Positions 8,605 to 17,378 of a DNA stretch of 64,000 bases are shown here, piece after piece. Location: the NCBI GenBank assembly GCA_002287215.1, contig LMVO01000043.1, forward strand, positions 1-64,000, read 5' to 3'. Numbering within the stretch: the first letter of the stretch is position 1; the number at the start of each line of letters is the position of its first letter. The DNA is from Methanocorpusculum parvum. GTDB taxonomy: Archaea; Halobacteriota; Methanomicrobia; Methanomicrobiales; Methanocorpusculaceae. The notes beneath the pieces are model-generated. The model was not told where the DNA came from, did no database searches, and was given only the letters and a program-made list of their open reading frames with translations. The position numbers and the translations under genes are program-made.

Positions 8605-9186
8605 TTATTCGTTCCAATTGCCCTCAACAATAACACTTTTCCCGCGAACATACGCCGCCTCCGGCTCTGAAACTCCCCTCTCAGCCTTTCCCTGATATTT
8701 TGCAATACAGCGGCCATACGAACGATTCATCAGTTTCCCCGCATCTCTGAAAACATCCACCATCTTCTCTGCCGGTAAAACATCAGACTCACCCATACAA
8801 TCAAGCAGCCACCTGAGACTTCCCACAACACACCCCTCTTCACATGCAGCCTTTTTCAGATTCTTGTCCTCTGTTAAAATCATTGCATGAGACATCGTTG
8901 AAAGAACGATCAGAGAAACATCAGCTACACTGACATTATTTCTCCCATCCCGCTTATGAACCCGGGTACGTGTCGCTACAACTTCCGCAATCATCTTTTT
9001 ATCCAGCGGTATTGCCCGAAGTCCCTCCTCTTTGATCTCAGACCATTTTGGTGCTTTCATCTCATGGCTCACAAAATCGGATGTAATGGGATTTGGAACC
9101 AATAAACGAACATACGGCAGTAAACCCAACTTAGAGAGATACACCAGAACATTAGCATCAAAAATAAGGGTGGGGGGTAAACTCAT
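8605..9186 (-). CDS. PIN-like nuclease-fold protein, putative toxin
   Basis: About 193 residues beginning with a strand ending in FDANVLVYLSKLG, the typical first acidic residue of PIN-like domains (D10), with further conserved acidic positions in SVADVSLIVLS and ILTEDKNL, matching the D...D...D metal-binding arrangement of PIN RNases. I choose the ATG at 9186 because it overlaps the stop of the upstream HTH-ImmA gene by the ATGA tetramer; an ATG at 9198 is also possible. Pairing of such proteins with an XRE/ImmA protein is a known toxin-antitoxin-like arrangement, where the PIN-like protein would be the toxin (inference). Confidence 0.8.
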   Translation of the reverse strand: MSLPPTLIFDANVLVYLSKLGLLPYVRLLVPNPITSDFVSHEMKAPKWSEIKEEGLRAIPLDKKMIAEVVATRTRVHKRDGRNNVSVADVSLIVLSTMSHAMILTEDKNLKKAACEEGCVVGSLRWLLDCMGESDVLPAEKMVDVFRDAGKLMNRSYGRCIAKYQGKAERGVSEPEAAYVRGKSVIVEGNWNE

Positions 9187-10223
9187 GCAGCCTCGCACTC
9201 CGCCTCAAACGAAATCTTCTCTCCAAGAAGTTCCCGCTTCTTACTCTCGGAAATGATTCCTTCCGACAGAGCGCGATTCACAAGAAGCTTCATCCGCATA
9301 GGCTCTTCCGGCTTGATCTGATCTCCGGGCTCCTTCACATCCCATCCATTACGCTTGAAAGAAAGAATGATCTCTTCCATCAGGGAGATATCAATAATCC
9401 CGACATCCTTCATCCGGTAAACGAGACACTGCATACTTGCCCCATACTTATGCTTCAGCAAACACAGTTCATCAAGACTGATGTTTGTCCTTCTCTCTCC
9501 CAGATCACGGATCAGCATCTCACGGGGAACAAGAAGTGATGCCGCAAACTGATTTGCCATTCTCTCAACATCGAGAGACCCGGAATTCTTAATGAAAAAA
9601 TGTCCGAGTTCATGACCCAGCGAAAAACGCTGACGGTCACCTGGCATATTCCTCTGAAGAATAATAACCGGAACATCAGTATCCACAACGTCCGTAAACG
9701 CGTCAAAACCCTTTGGAGCATCAATTACCCCAACACAGAACCCATGGTTTTCCACTACCTCCATCAGATTCTCAATCGGATCCAGACCAAGCTGCCACTT
9801 TTTACGAAGCTCCAAAGTAAATTTCTCGATCTCCTCCAAAGTGGAAATAGAACGGATATGTTTTCTCGGAACCTTCGCAAGAGTGATATTCATTATATGC
9901 ATGATCTCCTTCTGCCGCTCGAGAACATCCGTACTTTTTGCCATAATTTCACCGAGATCTTTCTCGGTAAGATGTGGTGATTTCCGGTAAGCCACATCAG
10001 GAGTCAAAACAACTGAAGTCTCTCTAAAGAAATAATCAATACCCACATTCAGGGATTCTGAAAGAGCTATCAGCATCCCGGATGTTGGATACAACTTATT
10101 ATTTTCATATTTTGAAATCGTCATCTTCGATACATTCATCTTATCCGCAAGTTCCTGCTGGCTCATAGCAGACAAACGTCTTGCCTGTTTTATACGTTCT
10201 CCAAACATGACCTGATTCCACAC
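9183..10223 (-). CDS. XRE-family HTH regulator with ImmA/IrrE metallopeptidase domain
   Basis: 346 residues. Residues 8-62 form an XRE helix-turn-helix (QELADKMNVSKMTISKYE), and residues 150-250 an ImmA/IrrE zinc peptidase domain with HELGH at 204-208 and a downstream MANQFAASLLVP helix that normally supplies the third ligand. Such proteins autoregulate their operon and act as antitoxin or stress-induced protease. It is translationally coupled to the PIN-like gene downstream and lies between hsdR and the rest of the restriction locus. The 5' region (10224-10300) is AT-rich and holds TATA-like sequence, so it has its own promoter. Confidence 0.93.
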   Translation of the reverse strand: MWNQVMFGERIKQARRLSAMSQQELADKMNVSKMTISKYENNKLYPTSGMLIALSESLNVGIDYFFRETSVVLTPDVAYRKSPHLTEKDLGEIMAKSTDVLERQKEIMHIMNITLAKVPRKHIRSISTLEEIEKFTLELRKKWQLGLDPIENLMEVVENHGFCVGVIDAPKGFDAFTDVVDTDVPVIILQRNMPGDRQRFSLGHELGHFFIKNSGSLDVERMANQFAASLLVPREMLIRDLGERRTNISLDELCLLKHKYGASMQCLVYRMKDVGIIDISLMEEIILSFKRNGWDVKEPGDQIKPEEPMRMKLLVNRALSEGIISESKKRELLGEKISFEAECEAA

Positions 10224-10229
10224 CGGTTT

Positions 10230-10300
10230 ACAAATACATCAATAATAATATATTATGTAACCTAATATATTCATACGCGGCTCCACTATATAAATATATT
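10230..10300 (-). promoter_or_regulatory. AT-rich promoter region of the HTH-ImmA/PIN pair
   Basis: The 205 bases between hsdR and the HTH-ImmA gene contain no gene. The part nearest the HTH gene is a run of TATA-like sequence (AATAATATATTATG at about 10240-10255, TATATAAATATATTTG at about 10289-10304). The spacing to the start codon fits an archaeal TATA promoter; the exact box is uncertain. Confidence 0.4.
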
Positions 10301-10428
10301 TGCGAGGGATAAAAACATAAATTATGTCTGGAAATCAGTATTAACTGCACAAAAAAGTGATCAAAAAATGCAAATATTCATTGAACCAAATCCGCATGGT
10401 TTGAAAGAATGCATCCGGGAAATCCGGC

Positions 10429-13185
10429 TCACCCGACCAATGCCCCATTCATATCATCCAAAACCTGCGCATACTCCGAACCAAACACCTTATAGAATCG
10501 TCCAAGACCCCCCTTCGAATCAAAAGGCGGCAGCTCAAGATCATCAGAACGAACCTCCACCGACGTCGCAACATGATCACGGATCATACGCAGCCACATC
10601 ATCTGCTCATCCGTAAAATGCACCGCCCCGGCATTCTTCAAAAGCGTCCACTCCATAAACCGGCGATTCACCGCATCCGAAAACGGCACAAGCTCAAAAC
10701 TCTGTCCAAGCTCATACCGGACAAGCGACACAATATCCGCAAGCTGACGAACCACCCCGCGCCTCTTATCCTCCTTCCCGTCACGCAAAGCATAACAGCT
10801 CCACAAATTACTCACCGAAAGCATCGGAGAAACCGCCAAAAGAGCCTCCGTCAGCTCCCTCACCATCTCAAACGTCAAATGCCGCGACTGATAGCTCTGT
10901 GAGTAAATAATCGACAAAGCCGCGATCTCATCCCGGTTCGCGGAAATAAACTCCTGAAACGACGTAATAACTCCGAGCGCCTCCTCCCGCCGCTTTGGAT
11001 CCCACTCTGCTGTCAGCACAAAATCCTGCGTCGTCGAATCAATAATCTGATCATGCTTCCGTCTCACATCCTCGACAAATCCGCGGACCTTCGGCGAATA
11101 AAACACCGAACACGCCTTTTCGACCTCTTCTCCCTGCACAGCTGAAATCTGATCCGACGTCACATCCTCCGGACTCGCCAGATCGAACGCCAATACCGCC
11201 CTCTCCCGCAAAACATCCTCGTCGAAACAGTTCAGCAGACCCCCGATAACATCCTTCAAAGGAATCTCGGCAACCTCTTCAAACTGCTCCATCTCCTTTG
11301 GAACAAGCTTCGCATTCAGACGGGAAAGTCTCCCGGCAAGCGTCGTAAGCGTATCCTCATCCCGCGTCCCCATCACCACGCTCATCATCAGATCCTGCAG
11401 AGAAACCGTCGGCTTACGATCAAGCGGCCGGTTCGCACTCTTCAGCGAAGTCGTCACTCCAACGGCATCGATCAAAACATACCGCGACTTATTCTCAGAA
11501 GCCGACGGACTCACCATCTGCAGTTCATCCTTTGAAAACGTCCGGGTCCCCCGTCCCCACATCTGCGTATAATATGACGGACTCCGAACATCCCGCATAA
11601 AAATCAGGCATTCGATAGCCTTCACATCCGTCCCCACTGCGATCATATCGACCGTAACCGCGATCCTTGGATAATACCCGTTCCGAAACTCATTCAGAAT
11701 CGACTTCGGATCCTCATCCGAATTATACGTCACCTTCTTGCAGAACTCGTTCCCCTCCCCAAACTCCTCACGCACGATCTGGATAATATCATCCGCATGC
11801 GAATCCGTCTTCGCAAAAATCAGCGTCTTTGGAACCTCACTCCTCTCCGGGAAGATCTCCGTCAAAATCTTCTCCTTAAAGGTCCTGACAATCGTTCGAA
11901 TCTGACTCGGATTCACCACATCCCGGTCAAGCTGCCCGGGAGCATACAAAATATCCTCCTCGCTCTCCTCCCAGCGTCTCTTCCTCGTCAGACGATTCCT
12001 CCGCTCAACCATCCGGTCAAAAATAACCGCACCGTTCTTCGTCACATCAGTCTCGATAACGAAGATATCCCCTCCCACATTCACATTATCGAGAACCGCC
12101 TGTTCGTGCGTATACTCGCTCACCAGATTCCCGTTAAAAAACCCGAGCGTCCGGTTATCGGGCGTTGCCGTCAACCCGACAATAAACGCATCGAAGTAAT
12201 CCAGAACCTGCTTCCAGACATTATAAATCGACCGGTGACACTCATCGACCACGATCAGATCAAAAAACTCGATCGGATACTTAGGACTGTAACTGATCTC
12301 CACCGGGCGTTTCAGCGCCGGAACTTCATTCAGCGAAACAAGCTCCGCTCCCTCATCGAGCGCCTCCCCGCGAAGAATCGAATACATCCGCTGAATCGTC
12401 GAGATACACACATGAGTATCCTCAGGAATCTCGGATGTTGTCAGCCTGCACACATTATACAACTCGGGAAACAGACGCGGATCATCATTCGGGCGGTATT
12501 TGCGAAACTCCTCCTCAGCCTGTTCTCCGAGATTTTTCGTATCGACCAAAAACAGAACCCGTTTTGCCTTAGAAAACCGCAAAAGACGATAGATGGACGT
12601 GATCGCCGTAAATGTTTTTCCTGCTCCGGTCGCCATCTGAATAAGAGCACGCGGGCGGTTTTCGGAAAACGACTTCTCCAGATTCAGGATTGCCTTCGTC
12701 TGGCACTCGCGAAAACCTGCGGAATCAAACGGAGGAAAATCCCGCATAGTATTCCGGAGCGTCTTTTCCCCGTTTTGAATGAGAGCAAACAACGTCTCCG
12801 GACGATGAAAAGAAAAGACCTCGCGGGACCTCGCATTCACATCCACATGATCCGTGAATCGGATGAGAACGCTCGTTGCCTCGTAGGTAAAACGCCGGTT
12901 GTCTTTTGAAAGGCCCTTAAGATTGCTTCGGAGATAGCGTTTGGACTGTTCTTCAACGGTGGTGATCTTCTCGCCTTTCGCATCCTCCTTTGCTTCGATT
13001 ATGCCGACCGGTTCGCCTGCAATAAACATCATATAATCTGCAGGCCCTGTCTCTGTAGAAAAATCCCGGACTACGACGCCGAGAGCCGCCCGCGGATTAA
13101 ATTCTCCCTTGTAATCCTGTATGACCCATCCGGACGCTTCAAGCTTCTCGTCGATTATTATTCTGGCTTTGTCTTCCGGATGCAT
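10429..13185 (-). CDS. hsdR: Type I restriction endonuclease subunit R
   Basis: The 918-residue translocating nuclease of the type I system. The PD-(D/E)xK nuclease core is visible near the N-terminus (D50, then E64-A-K66 in GIIEAKED). The helicase motor follows: Walker A ATGAGKT near residues 185-191, motif II DECH, the GLTATPDN segment, and motif VI (QMWGRGTR) near residue 540. The C-terminus holds the helical domain that contacts HsdM. It would cut unmethylated DNA distant from the recognition site. It is separated from hsdS/hsdM by 3 kb containing the toxin-antitoxin-like pair and a repeat element. Confidence 0.96.
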   Translation of the reverse strand: MHPEDKARIIIDEKLEASGWVIQDYKGEFNPRAALGVVVRDFSTETGPADYMMFIAGEPVGIIEAKEDAKGEKITTVEEQSKRYLRSNLKGLSKDNRRFTYEATSVLIRFTDHVDVNARSREVFSFHRPETLFALIQNGEKTLRNTMRDFPPFDSAGFRECQTKAILNLEKSFSENRPRALIQMATGAGKTFTAITSIYRLLRFSKAKRVLFLVDTKNLGEQAEEEFRKYRPNDDPRLFPELYNVCRLTTSEIPEDTHVCISTIQRMYSILRGEALDEGAELVSLNEVPALKRPVEISYSPKYPIEFFDLIVVDECHRSIYNVWKQVLDYFDAFIVGLTATPDNRTLGFFNGNLVSEYTHEQAVLDNVNVGGDIFVIETDVTKNGAVIFDRMVERRNRLTRKRRWEESEEDILYAPGQLDRDVVNPSQIRTIVRTFKEKILTEIFPERSEVPKTLIFAKTDSHADDIIQIVREEFGEGNEFCKKVTYNSDEDPKSILNEFRNGYYPRIAVTVDMIAVGTDVKAIECLIFMRDVRSPSYYTQMWGRGTRTFSKDELQMVSPSASENKSRYVLIDAVGVTTSLKSANRPLDRKPTVSLQDLMMSVVMGTRDEDTLTTLAGRLSRLNAKLVPKEMEQFEEVAEIPLKDVIGGLLNCFDEDVLRERAVLAFDLASPEDVTSDQISAVQGEEVEKACSVFYSPKVRGFVEDVRRKHDQIIDSTTQDFVLTAEWDPKRREEALGVITSFQEFISANRDEIAALSIIYSQSYQSRHLTFEMVRELTEALLAVSPMLSVSNLWSCYALRDGKEDKRRGVVRQLADIVSLVRYELGQSFELVPFSDAVNRRFMEWTLLKNAGAVHFTDEQMMWLRMIRDHVATSVEVRSDDLELPPFDSKGGLGRFYKVFGSEYAQVLDDMNGALVG

Positions 13186-13323
13186 AACAACTTCCTCTTT
13201 TTTCCATGCAAAGTTCAGGGATTAAGATAACATTACTTATCCTTTGACAGTATTTATGTGTATTCTCAGAGGAGGCGCTCCCTCCTTTGCCCCTGCCCCC
13301 CCAACACCAAAAATACTCTTTTC

Positions 13324-13490
13324 TCCTCACAGGAGCCGCCGGGGCGGTGAACCGGATTTGCCCGAACGGTCTCGCAAATCAAAGATTTACTCGCAAGGCA
13401 AAGCCTTGGTCGCAAACATTCTGTTTGCTTGGCTGAGCCCGCCCCTACGGGACGGCCCGCAGTCGCAAATCAAAGATTTGCTTAGCTAAG
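13324..13490. repeat. Hairpin-string repeat, partial copy
   Basis: The 309 bases between hsdR and the next gene carry no convincing gene. From about 13330 the sequence (GGAGCCGCCGGGGCGGTGA onward) matches 16068-16170 almost base for base, and its core also matches the palindromic arm at 32437-32475. It is a chain of short hairpins such as GCAAATCAAAGATTTGC with tiny loops. The terminal motifs of the full elements are not seen here, so this is a fragment or a distinct sub-family. Confidence 0.65.
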
Positions 13491-13494
13491 GGAC

Positions 13495-13764
13495 CTAAAG
13501 GTCACCGCCATCCATCAGACCCGCCGCATCCAGAGTCAGGACAACCAACCCCGCGGTCAACACCACAAACACCGTCGTTAAACAGAAGAGAAACGCAAAC
13601 AGCCCGGACAGGGATCTGAACAGTCCGGGATCTGACGTAATCATGATTTTATAGGAATACGCTCCCGCGAGGAGAATCACCTGGATCAGGAGGATCCCTA
13701 AAACGGCAGTAACGGCTCTGGAAAACCCGATCACATTCACCGGATGCCGCCTGCACCCGTGCAT
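13495..13764 (-). CDS. Small membrane protein of unknown function
   Basis: About 89 residues with two clear hydrophobic helices (AVTAVLGILLIQVILLAGAY and the segment LFAFLFCLTTVFVVLTAGLV). No family recognised. Start could be the ATG at 13764 or the GTG at 13740. It overlaps the 3' end of the GIY-YIG-like gene by 92-116 bases in another frame, which is unusually long; the hydrophobic pattern makes this frame the more protein-like of the two in the overlap. A frameshift joining or truncating the upstream gene is possible. Confidence 0.55.
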   Translation of the reverse strand: MHGCRRHPVNVIGFSRAVTAVLGILLIQVILLAGAYSYKIMITSDPGLFRSLSGLFAFLFCLTTVFVVLTAGLVVLTLDAAGLMDGGDL

Positions 13765-14602
13765 GTTGACCCGACATACCCCGAAACTGCGTTTCCGGCA
13801 CACATCCCTTCGCCGCATAATACCCGCCCATAAGATCACTCAGCATCTCCGCTGCCTGATACCTCGGCACATCCGGATCACGCAGAGCCACCGAGATCAT
13901 CGCCCCCTCCCCATAGCACCCCGAAGCATTCGAAACCAGGGTCCCGAAAAGATGCTGCCTCTCCGAAATATGCGTCACCTCCCCGTCCAGAATAACCTTC
14001 ATAAAGCCCGCATCCCCATACCTGAACCGCTCTTCGCCAACCGGAAACGGCTCGCACCAGTCAAGCCCCATCCAGTTCTGATCCGCCGGCTCGCCTTCGA
14101 GCCGCAAAGCAGGAGAAGAAATATTTTGCATCATCCCTGCGAGAACCAGATCAGGCTCCATCTCGATAAAATTACACAGCGGCGAGCGGCCGTTCTTCAC
14201 CCGCTGCTCCCACAAAAGGGCCGCAAGATGTCCTCTTCGGAGCTTCGCCGCCGCCTTCTTCGTGTAACCTTCGTAAGACGATACCGCACAGGAATACTCA
14301 AACTCCACCCCGGTCGCATAACGCAGGGTCCACAAACACGCCGCCGGATTCGTCTTCATCAGCGGCGGACGGGTATGTACAAAATCCATGTGACGATACT
14401 GCAGGATCTCGCCAAACGTATTGATCAGCGCCGAATTTGCAAGCGTAAGAGATATGATCAGATCGGTATCGATCGGGCGGATCCGGATGAACCCGCCGCC
14501 TTTCGGCAGTTTCGAGCGGCGGGGACGAACATCCTGAAATGCGGTCCATTCGGTCCATTCAAGATCCAGGGAAGGCTCAAATTTCTCCTTATCTTCGCTC
14601 AT
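13649..14602 (-). CDS. Divergent GIY-YIG-like protein
   Basis: 317 residues starting at the ATG at 14602, which overlaps the YhcG stop by 14 bases. Residues 30-145 resemble a group of stand-alone GIY-YIG proteins: a GFIRIRP strand in place of GIY, an intact LWTLRY segment, and an LLWEQRVKNGRSPLCNF helix characteristic of that group. The YIG triad is not recognisable, so nuclease activity is uncertain. A second half (150-270) has no family I know. The last 40 residues are arginine- and aspartate-rich and lie over the small membrane ORF, so the true end is uncertain. Confidence 0.7.
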   Translation of the reverse strand: MSEDKEKFEPSLDLEWTEWTAFQDVRPRRSKLPKGGGFIRIRPIDTDLIISLTLANSALINTFGEILQYRHMDFVHTRPPLMKTNPAACLWTLRYATGVEFEYSCAVSSYEGYTKKAAAKLRRGHLAALLWEQRVKNGRSPLCNFIEMEPDLVLAGMMQNISSPALRLEGEPADQNWMGLDWCEPFPVGEERFRYGDAGFMKVILDGEVTHISERQHLFGTLVSNASGCYGEGAMISVALRDPDVPRYQAAEMLSDLMGGYYAAKGCVPETQFRGMSGQHARVQAASGECDRVFQSRYCRFRDPPDPGDSPRGSVFL

Positions 14603-15620
14603 AACGTATCTCCTCCTCACGCACCACCCACTCAGCCACCAGCTCTGCAAGCTCCTCCTCCTTTGGCAGACAAAGCATATACTTCGACGCAAAAACCTGT
14701 GACTCTCCTTCAGGGAGGGTATAGCGGACAAGCGTCTCCGACGTATCCGCACACAACACGATCCCTATCGGCGGAACATCCCCCTCGTTCATCATATCCC
14801 GCGTATAATAATTCACATACATCTGCATCTGACCAAGATCCTGATGCGTCAGCTTCCCTGTCTTCAGATCGATCAGAACAAAACACTTCAGAATATAATT
14901 GTAAAACACCAGATCGATATAAAAATTCTCATCATCGAAACTGATACGCTTCTGCCGCGCCACAAACGAAAATCCCCTTCCAAGCTCCAGAAGAAACTTC
15001 TGCAGATTCGAGATAAGAGCCGACTCAAGATCCTTCTCATAAAAACCCGGTTCAGCCGGGAGATTCAAAAACTCCAGAACATACGGATCCTTGATCATGA
15101 ATTCATACTCCGGCTTTTGCTCTGTCCTGCCGACCTCCATTTTCACCCCGTTCTTGTCTTTACTCACCAAAAGCCGCTCATAAAAAAACGTCGTGATCTG
15201 CCGTTCCAGCTGGCGGGTACTCCAGTTTTCCCTCACGCACTCATCCAGATAAAACGCCCGTGCCTTCTCATTCTCCACCCGCATGATAAGCCGGTAATGC
15301 GTCCAGCTCAATTCGGAACGCAGTGCGTTCCGCATTGGAAACAGGAGGAAAAACTGCCGCATGTACCGTAGATTCCTCTCAGAGAATGCATTCCCAAATT
15401 CAGCACTCAGCCGTTTTGCGAGATACTTCAGCAGCCCCTCACCGTACTCGGCACGCTCCTTTCCGCCGGAGGCCTCGACCACCTGACGCCCGATCTCCCA
15501 GTACGCAAAAACCATCGCCGAATTCACCGCACGACAAACCGATGACCTGGTCGCAAGGATAGTACTTCGAACAGAGCCGTACGTCTCCAAAAGCTGGTCA
15601 GTTTCCTGCAGACCGGTCAT
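14589..15620 (-). CDS. YhcG/DUF1016 family PDDEXK nuclease
   Basis: 343 residues. The N-terminal DUF1016 domain (about 15-160) carries the family hallmarks YWEIGRQVVE, LKYLAKRLSAEFG and FSERNLRYMRQF. The C-terminal half is the PD-(D/E)xK-like part: FYIDLVFYN followed by VLIDLKTGKL, then GQMQMYVNYY. The family is common in restriction and other defence islands and near mobile elements; it belongs to a three-gene minus-strand set with the upstream 103-residue protein (4-base overlap) and the GIY-YIG-like protein. Confidence 0.93.
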   Translation of the reverse strand: MTGLQETDQLLETYGSVRSTILATRSSVCRAVNSAMVFAYWEIGRQVVEASGGKERAEYGEGLLKYLAKRLSAEFGNAFSERNLRYMRQFFLLFPMRNALRSELSWTHYRLIMRVENEKARAFYLDECVRENWSTRQLERQITTFFYERLLVSKDKNGVKMEVGRTEQKPEYEFMIKDPYVLEFLNLPAEPGFYEKDLESALISNLQKFLLELGRGFSFVARQKRISFDDENFYIDLVFYNYILKCFVLIDLKTGKLTHQDLGQMQMYVNYYTRDMMNEGDVPPIGIVLCADTSETLVRYTLPEGESQVFASKYMLCLPKEEELAELVAEWVVREEEIRYERR

Positions 15621-15928
15621 CGCTTCCCGGCATCATACGCCGCAAATCCCTTGATCAGCAGTGCGTGATAAAAATCATTACAGGTCATATTCGGATCGTA
15701 ATACACCATATCCGTACGCCCGCCCGCATCCTTTTCACATACAAATCCGAGATCGAGGATCACCCGCAATGCCTCGTCGATCGATGTTCCCGTCTCGCGG
15801 CTGAGCGCATACAGCCGGTCTTTATGCTCCATGGTCAGACGGAAATCCAGCACATAGGGCTCCTTTGTGAACGGGTTCAGGCTTCGCCGGATACCGAGTT
15901 TTTTCTTCAGATAAAATGGATCATCCAT
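15617..15928 (-). CDS. Small conserved-looking protein of unknown function upstream of yhcG
   Basis: 103 residues. I take the ATG at 15928 because it follows a good ribosome-binding site (AGGAG, about four bases before). The middle segment (HKDRLYALSRETGTSIDEALRVIL) looks like a ribbon-helix-helix or other short helical DNA-binding unit, which would suit a regulator or antitoxin, but the match is only by eye. It overlaps the yhcG start by 4 bases (ATGA). Confidence 0.65.
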   Translation of the reverse strand: MDDPFYLKKKLGIRRSLNPFTKEPYVLDFRLTMEHKDRLYALSRETGTSIDEALRVILDLGFVCEKDAGGRTDMVYYDPNMTCNDFYHALLIKGFAAYDAGKR

Positions 15929-16059
15929 ACTCCTATAATTTTTTTTTCGACGGTATTTATACCCCTGACCGCGCGGTGCGATAATGCCCCCTCTTTTCGT
16001 GAAAACGCCGCTCTCACTGAGAGAGATACCGTACAAAAAATGCAAAAAACAGGACCCTC

Positions 16060-16440
16060 TCCCCCATCACGGGAGCCGCTGGGGCGGTGAACCGGATTTG
16101 CCCGAACGGTCTCGCAAATCTAACGATTTGGTCGCAAGGCAAAGCCTTGGTCGCAAACTTTCAGTTTGCTCTGCTGAGGCCGCCCTTCGGGCAGCCCGCC
16201 TCGGCTAAGGTCGTCTGCTTCGCATCCGACCCGCCCGCACGCAAACCTTCGGTTTGCTCGGCTAAGGTCGTCCGCGTTCCGCGCCCAACCCGCTCCTGAT
16301 GAAGGGATAAGCAAATCCGATTATCTCGCCCGTAGGGCGGATTCAAGCGAGGGTCGAAGACCCGAAGCGGAGAGCAAATCTCTGATTTGCGAACGCGGTG
16401 GGTTTTTCTCACATTTCCACACTTTTCCCTTCCTCCTCAC
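16060..16440. repeat. Hairpin-string repeat block
   Basis: The 548 bases between 15929 and 16476 contain no credible gene. From 16068 the sequence matches 13330-13430, and its 3' part (about 16340-16430, AAGCGAGGGTCGAAGACCC and onward) matches 8370-8450 of the first full element. It is a string of compact palindromes: GGCAAAGCC, GCAAACCTTCGGTTTGC, CGCCCGTAGGGCG, GGGTCGAAGACCC, GCAAATCTCTGATTTGC. It ends with CTCAC...TTTCCACAC, a motif shared with all family members. The full terminal inverted repeats are not visible. Confidence 0.65.
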
Positions 16441-16476
16441 AAATGGGATGCACACCCAACATCCCATAAATCCTAG

Positions 16477-17376
16477 CTAAAATATATTAGTATCTCTGTA
16501 TTTATCTCCTGTTCCCGTAGTTATGAGGCCTGTAAATCCGGGACTGGAGGAACCGAAAACCGCATAGTAGCTCTTTCCATTACCAGTAGGCGCAGAATTA
16601 TCACGAATATCCCCCACTTTTGTCAATGTAACGGAACCCCCTGCATTATAAATACCTCCGCCTTTTTCTGCAGTATTTTGTCTAATATATATTTTATTGT
16701 TGTTAAGTTCAAGCGTTCCTGTATTATATATACCACCACCCATAGGCGCAGTATTGTTAAATATAGTTATTTCACCAGTACCTCCAAAGACAATATTACC
16801 CATGTTGTACAACCCGCCCCCAGGCATAATGCCGTAACGATTGACATTGTTTTTCAGAATAAAAACGCCATTTAATTCGAATTCAGCACTAGAATTTATT
16901 TCAAGAAGCGGCGCTCCGCAATCATAACCCATCCCATCTAATTCTAGCGATCCAGAGATAACATGAAGTCCTCCCGACGATTCAAAAACGAGAATGGGTG
17001 AATCAGAATAGCCCGGAGCCCGCTGTATTGAGCCTCCAGAGTCTTTTATGACAAAGGTACCGCCCGCATCATCCTGGAGAACAGCTGTGATGACAAGAGG
17101 CTGGTCTGCAATCACTAAATCTCCAATCAATTCAAATCCGTCACCACTTCCGAGAGGTTCGACTACACCCGGTTTCCAGTTATTAATTGACTCTATTAAC
17201 TCTGAGATCGATCCATAGGGTTCACTTCCAACCACATAATACGGACTCCCCACGATCACGATCGCCACCTGTCCTCCTTCGATCGTCACCTTCCCGCTGA
17301 AAACCAGCGCCGTCACCTGATCCGTAAAATTCCCCACGATATTCACAAAATGCACCGTCGAATTAAAATCCGTCAC
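16477..17376 (-). pseudogene. C-terminal part of a pilin-like surface protein with polymorphic-membrane-protein type repeats, split by frameshift
   Basis: 299 residues read from a GTG at 17376. The C-terminal half has the GGGIYN / NNTAPMGGGIYNTGTL / GGGIYNAGG type repeats of parallel beta-helix (Chlamydia Pmp-like) surface proteins. The N-terminal part continues the pilin-like fold (strand-rich, FSGKVTIEGGQ). It follows the small pilin ORF by only 2 bases, and one extra G in the G6 tract (17383-17388 on this strand) would join both into one 390-odd-residue protein. I therefore treat it as the downstream half of one gene, possibly switchable, or a sequencing artefact. Confidence 0.7.
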
Positions 17377-17378
17377 CG

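Noticed and set aside
11797..12909. 370-residue plus-strand frame inside hsdR
   Set aside because: Opposite strand of a complete helicase gene; composition is Arg/His/Pro-rich and without motifs.
13763..14944. 393-residue plus-strand frame over the GIY-YIG-like and YhcG genes
   Set aside because: Arg/His/Pro-rich antisense frame without family features.
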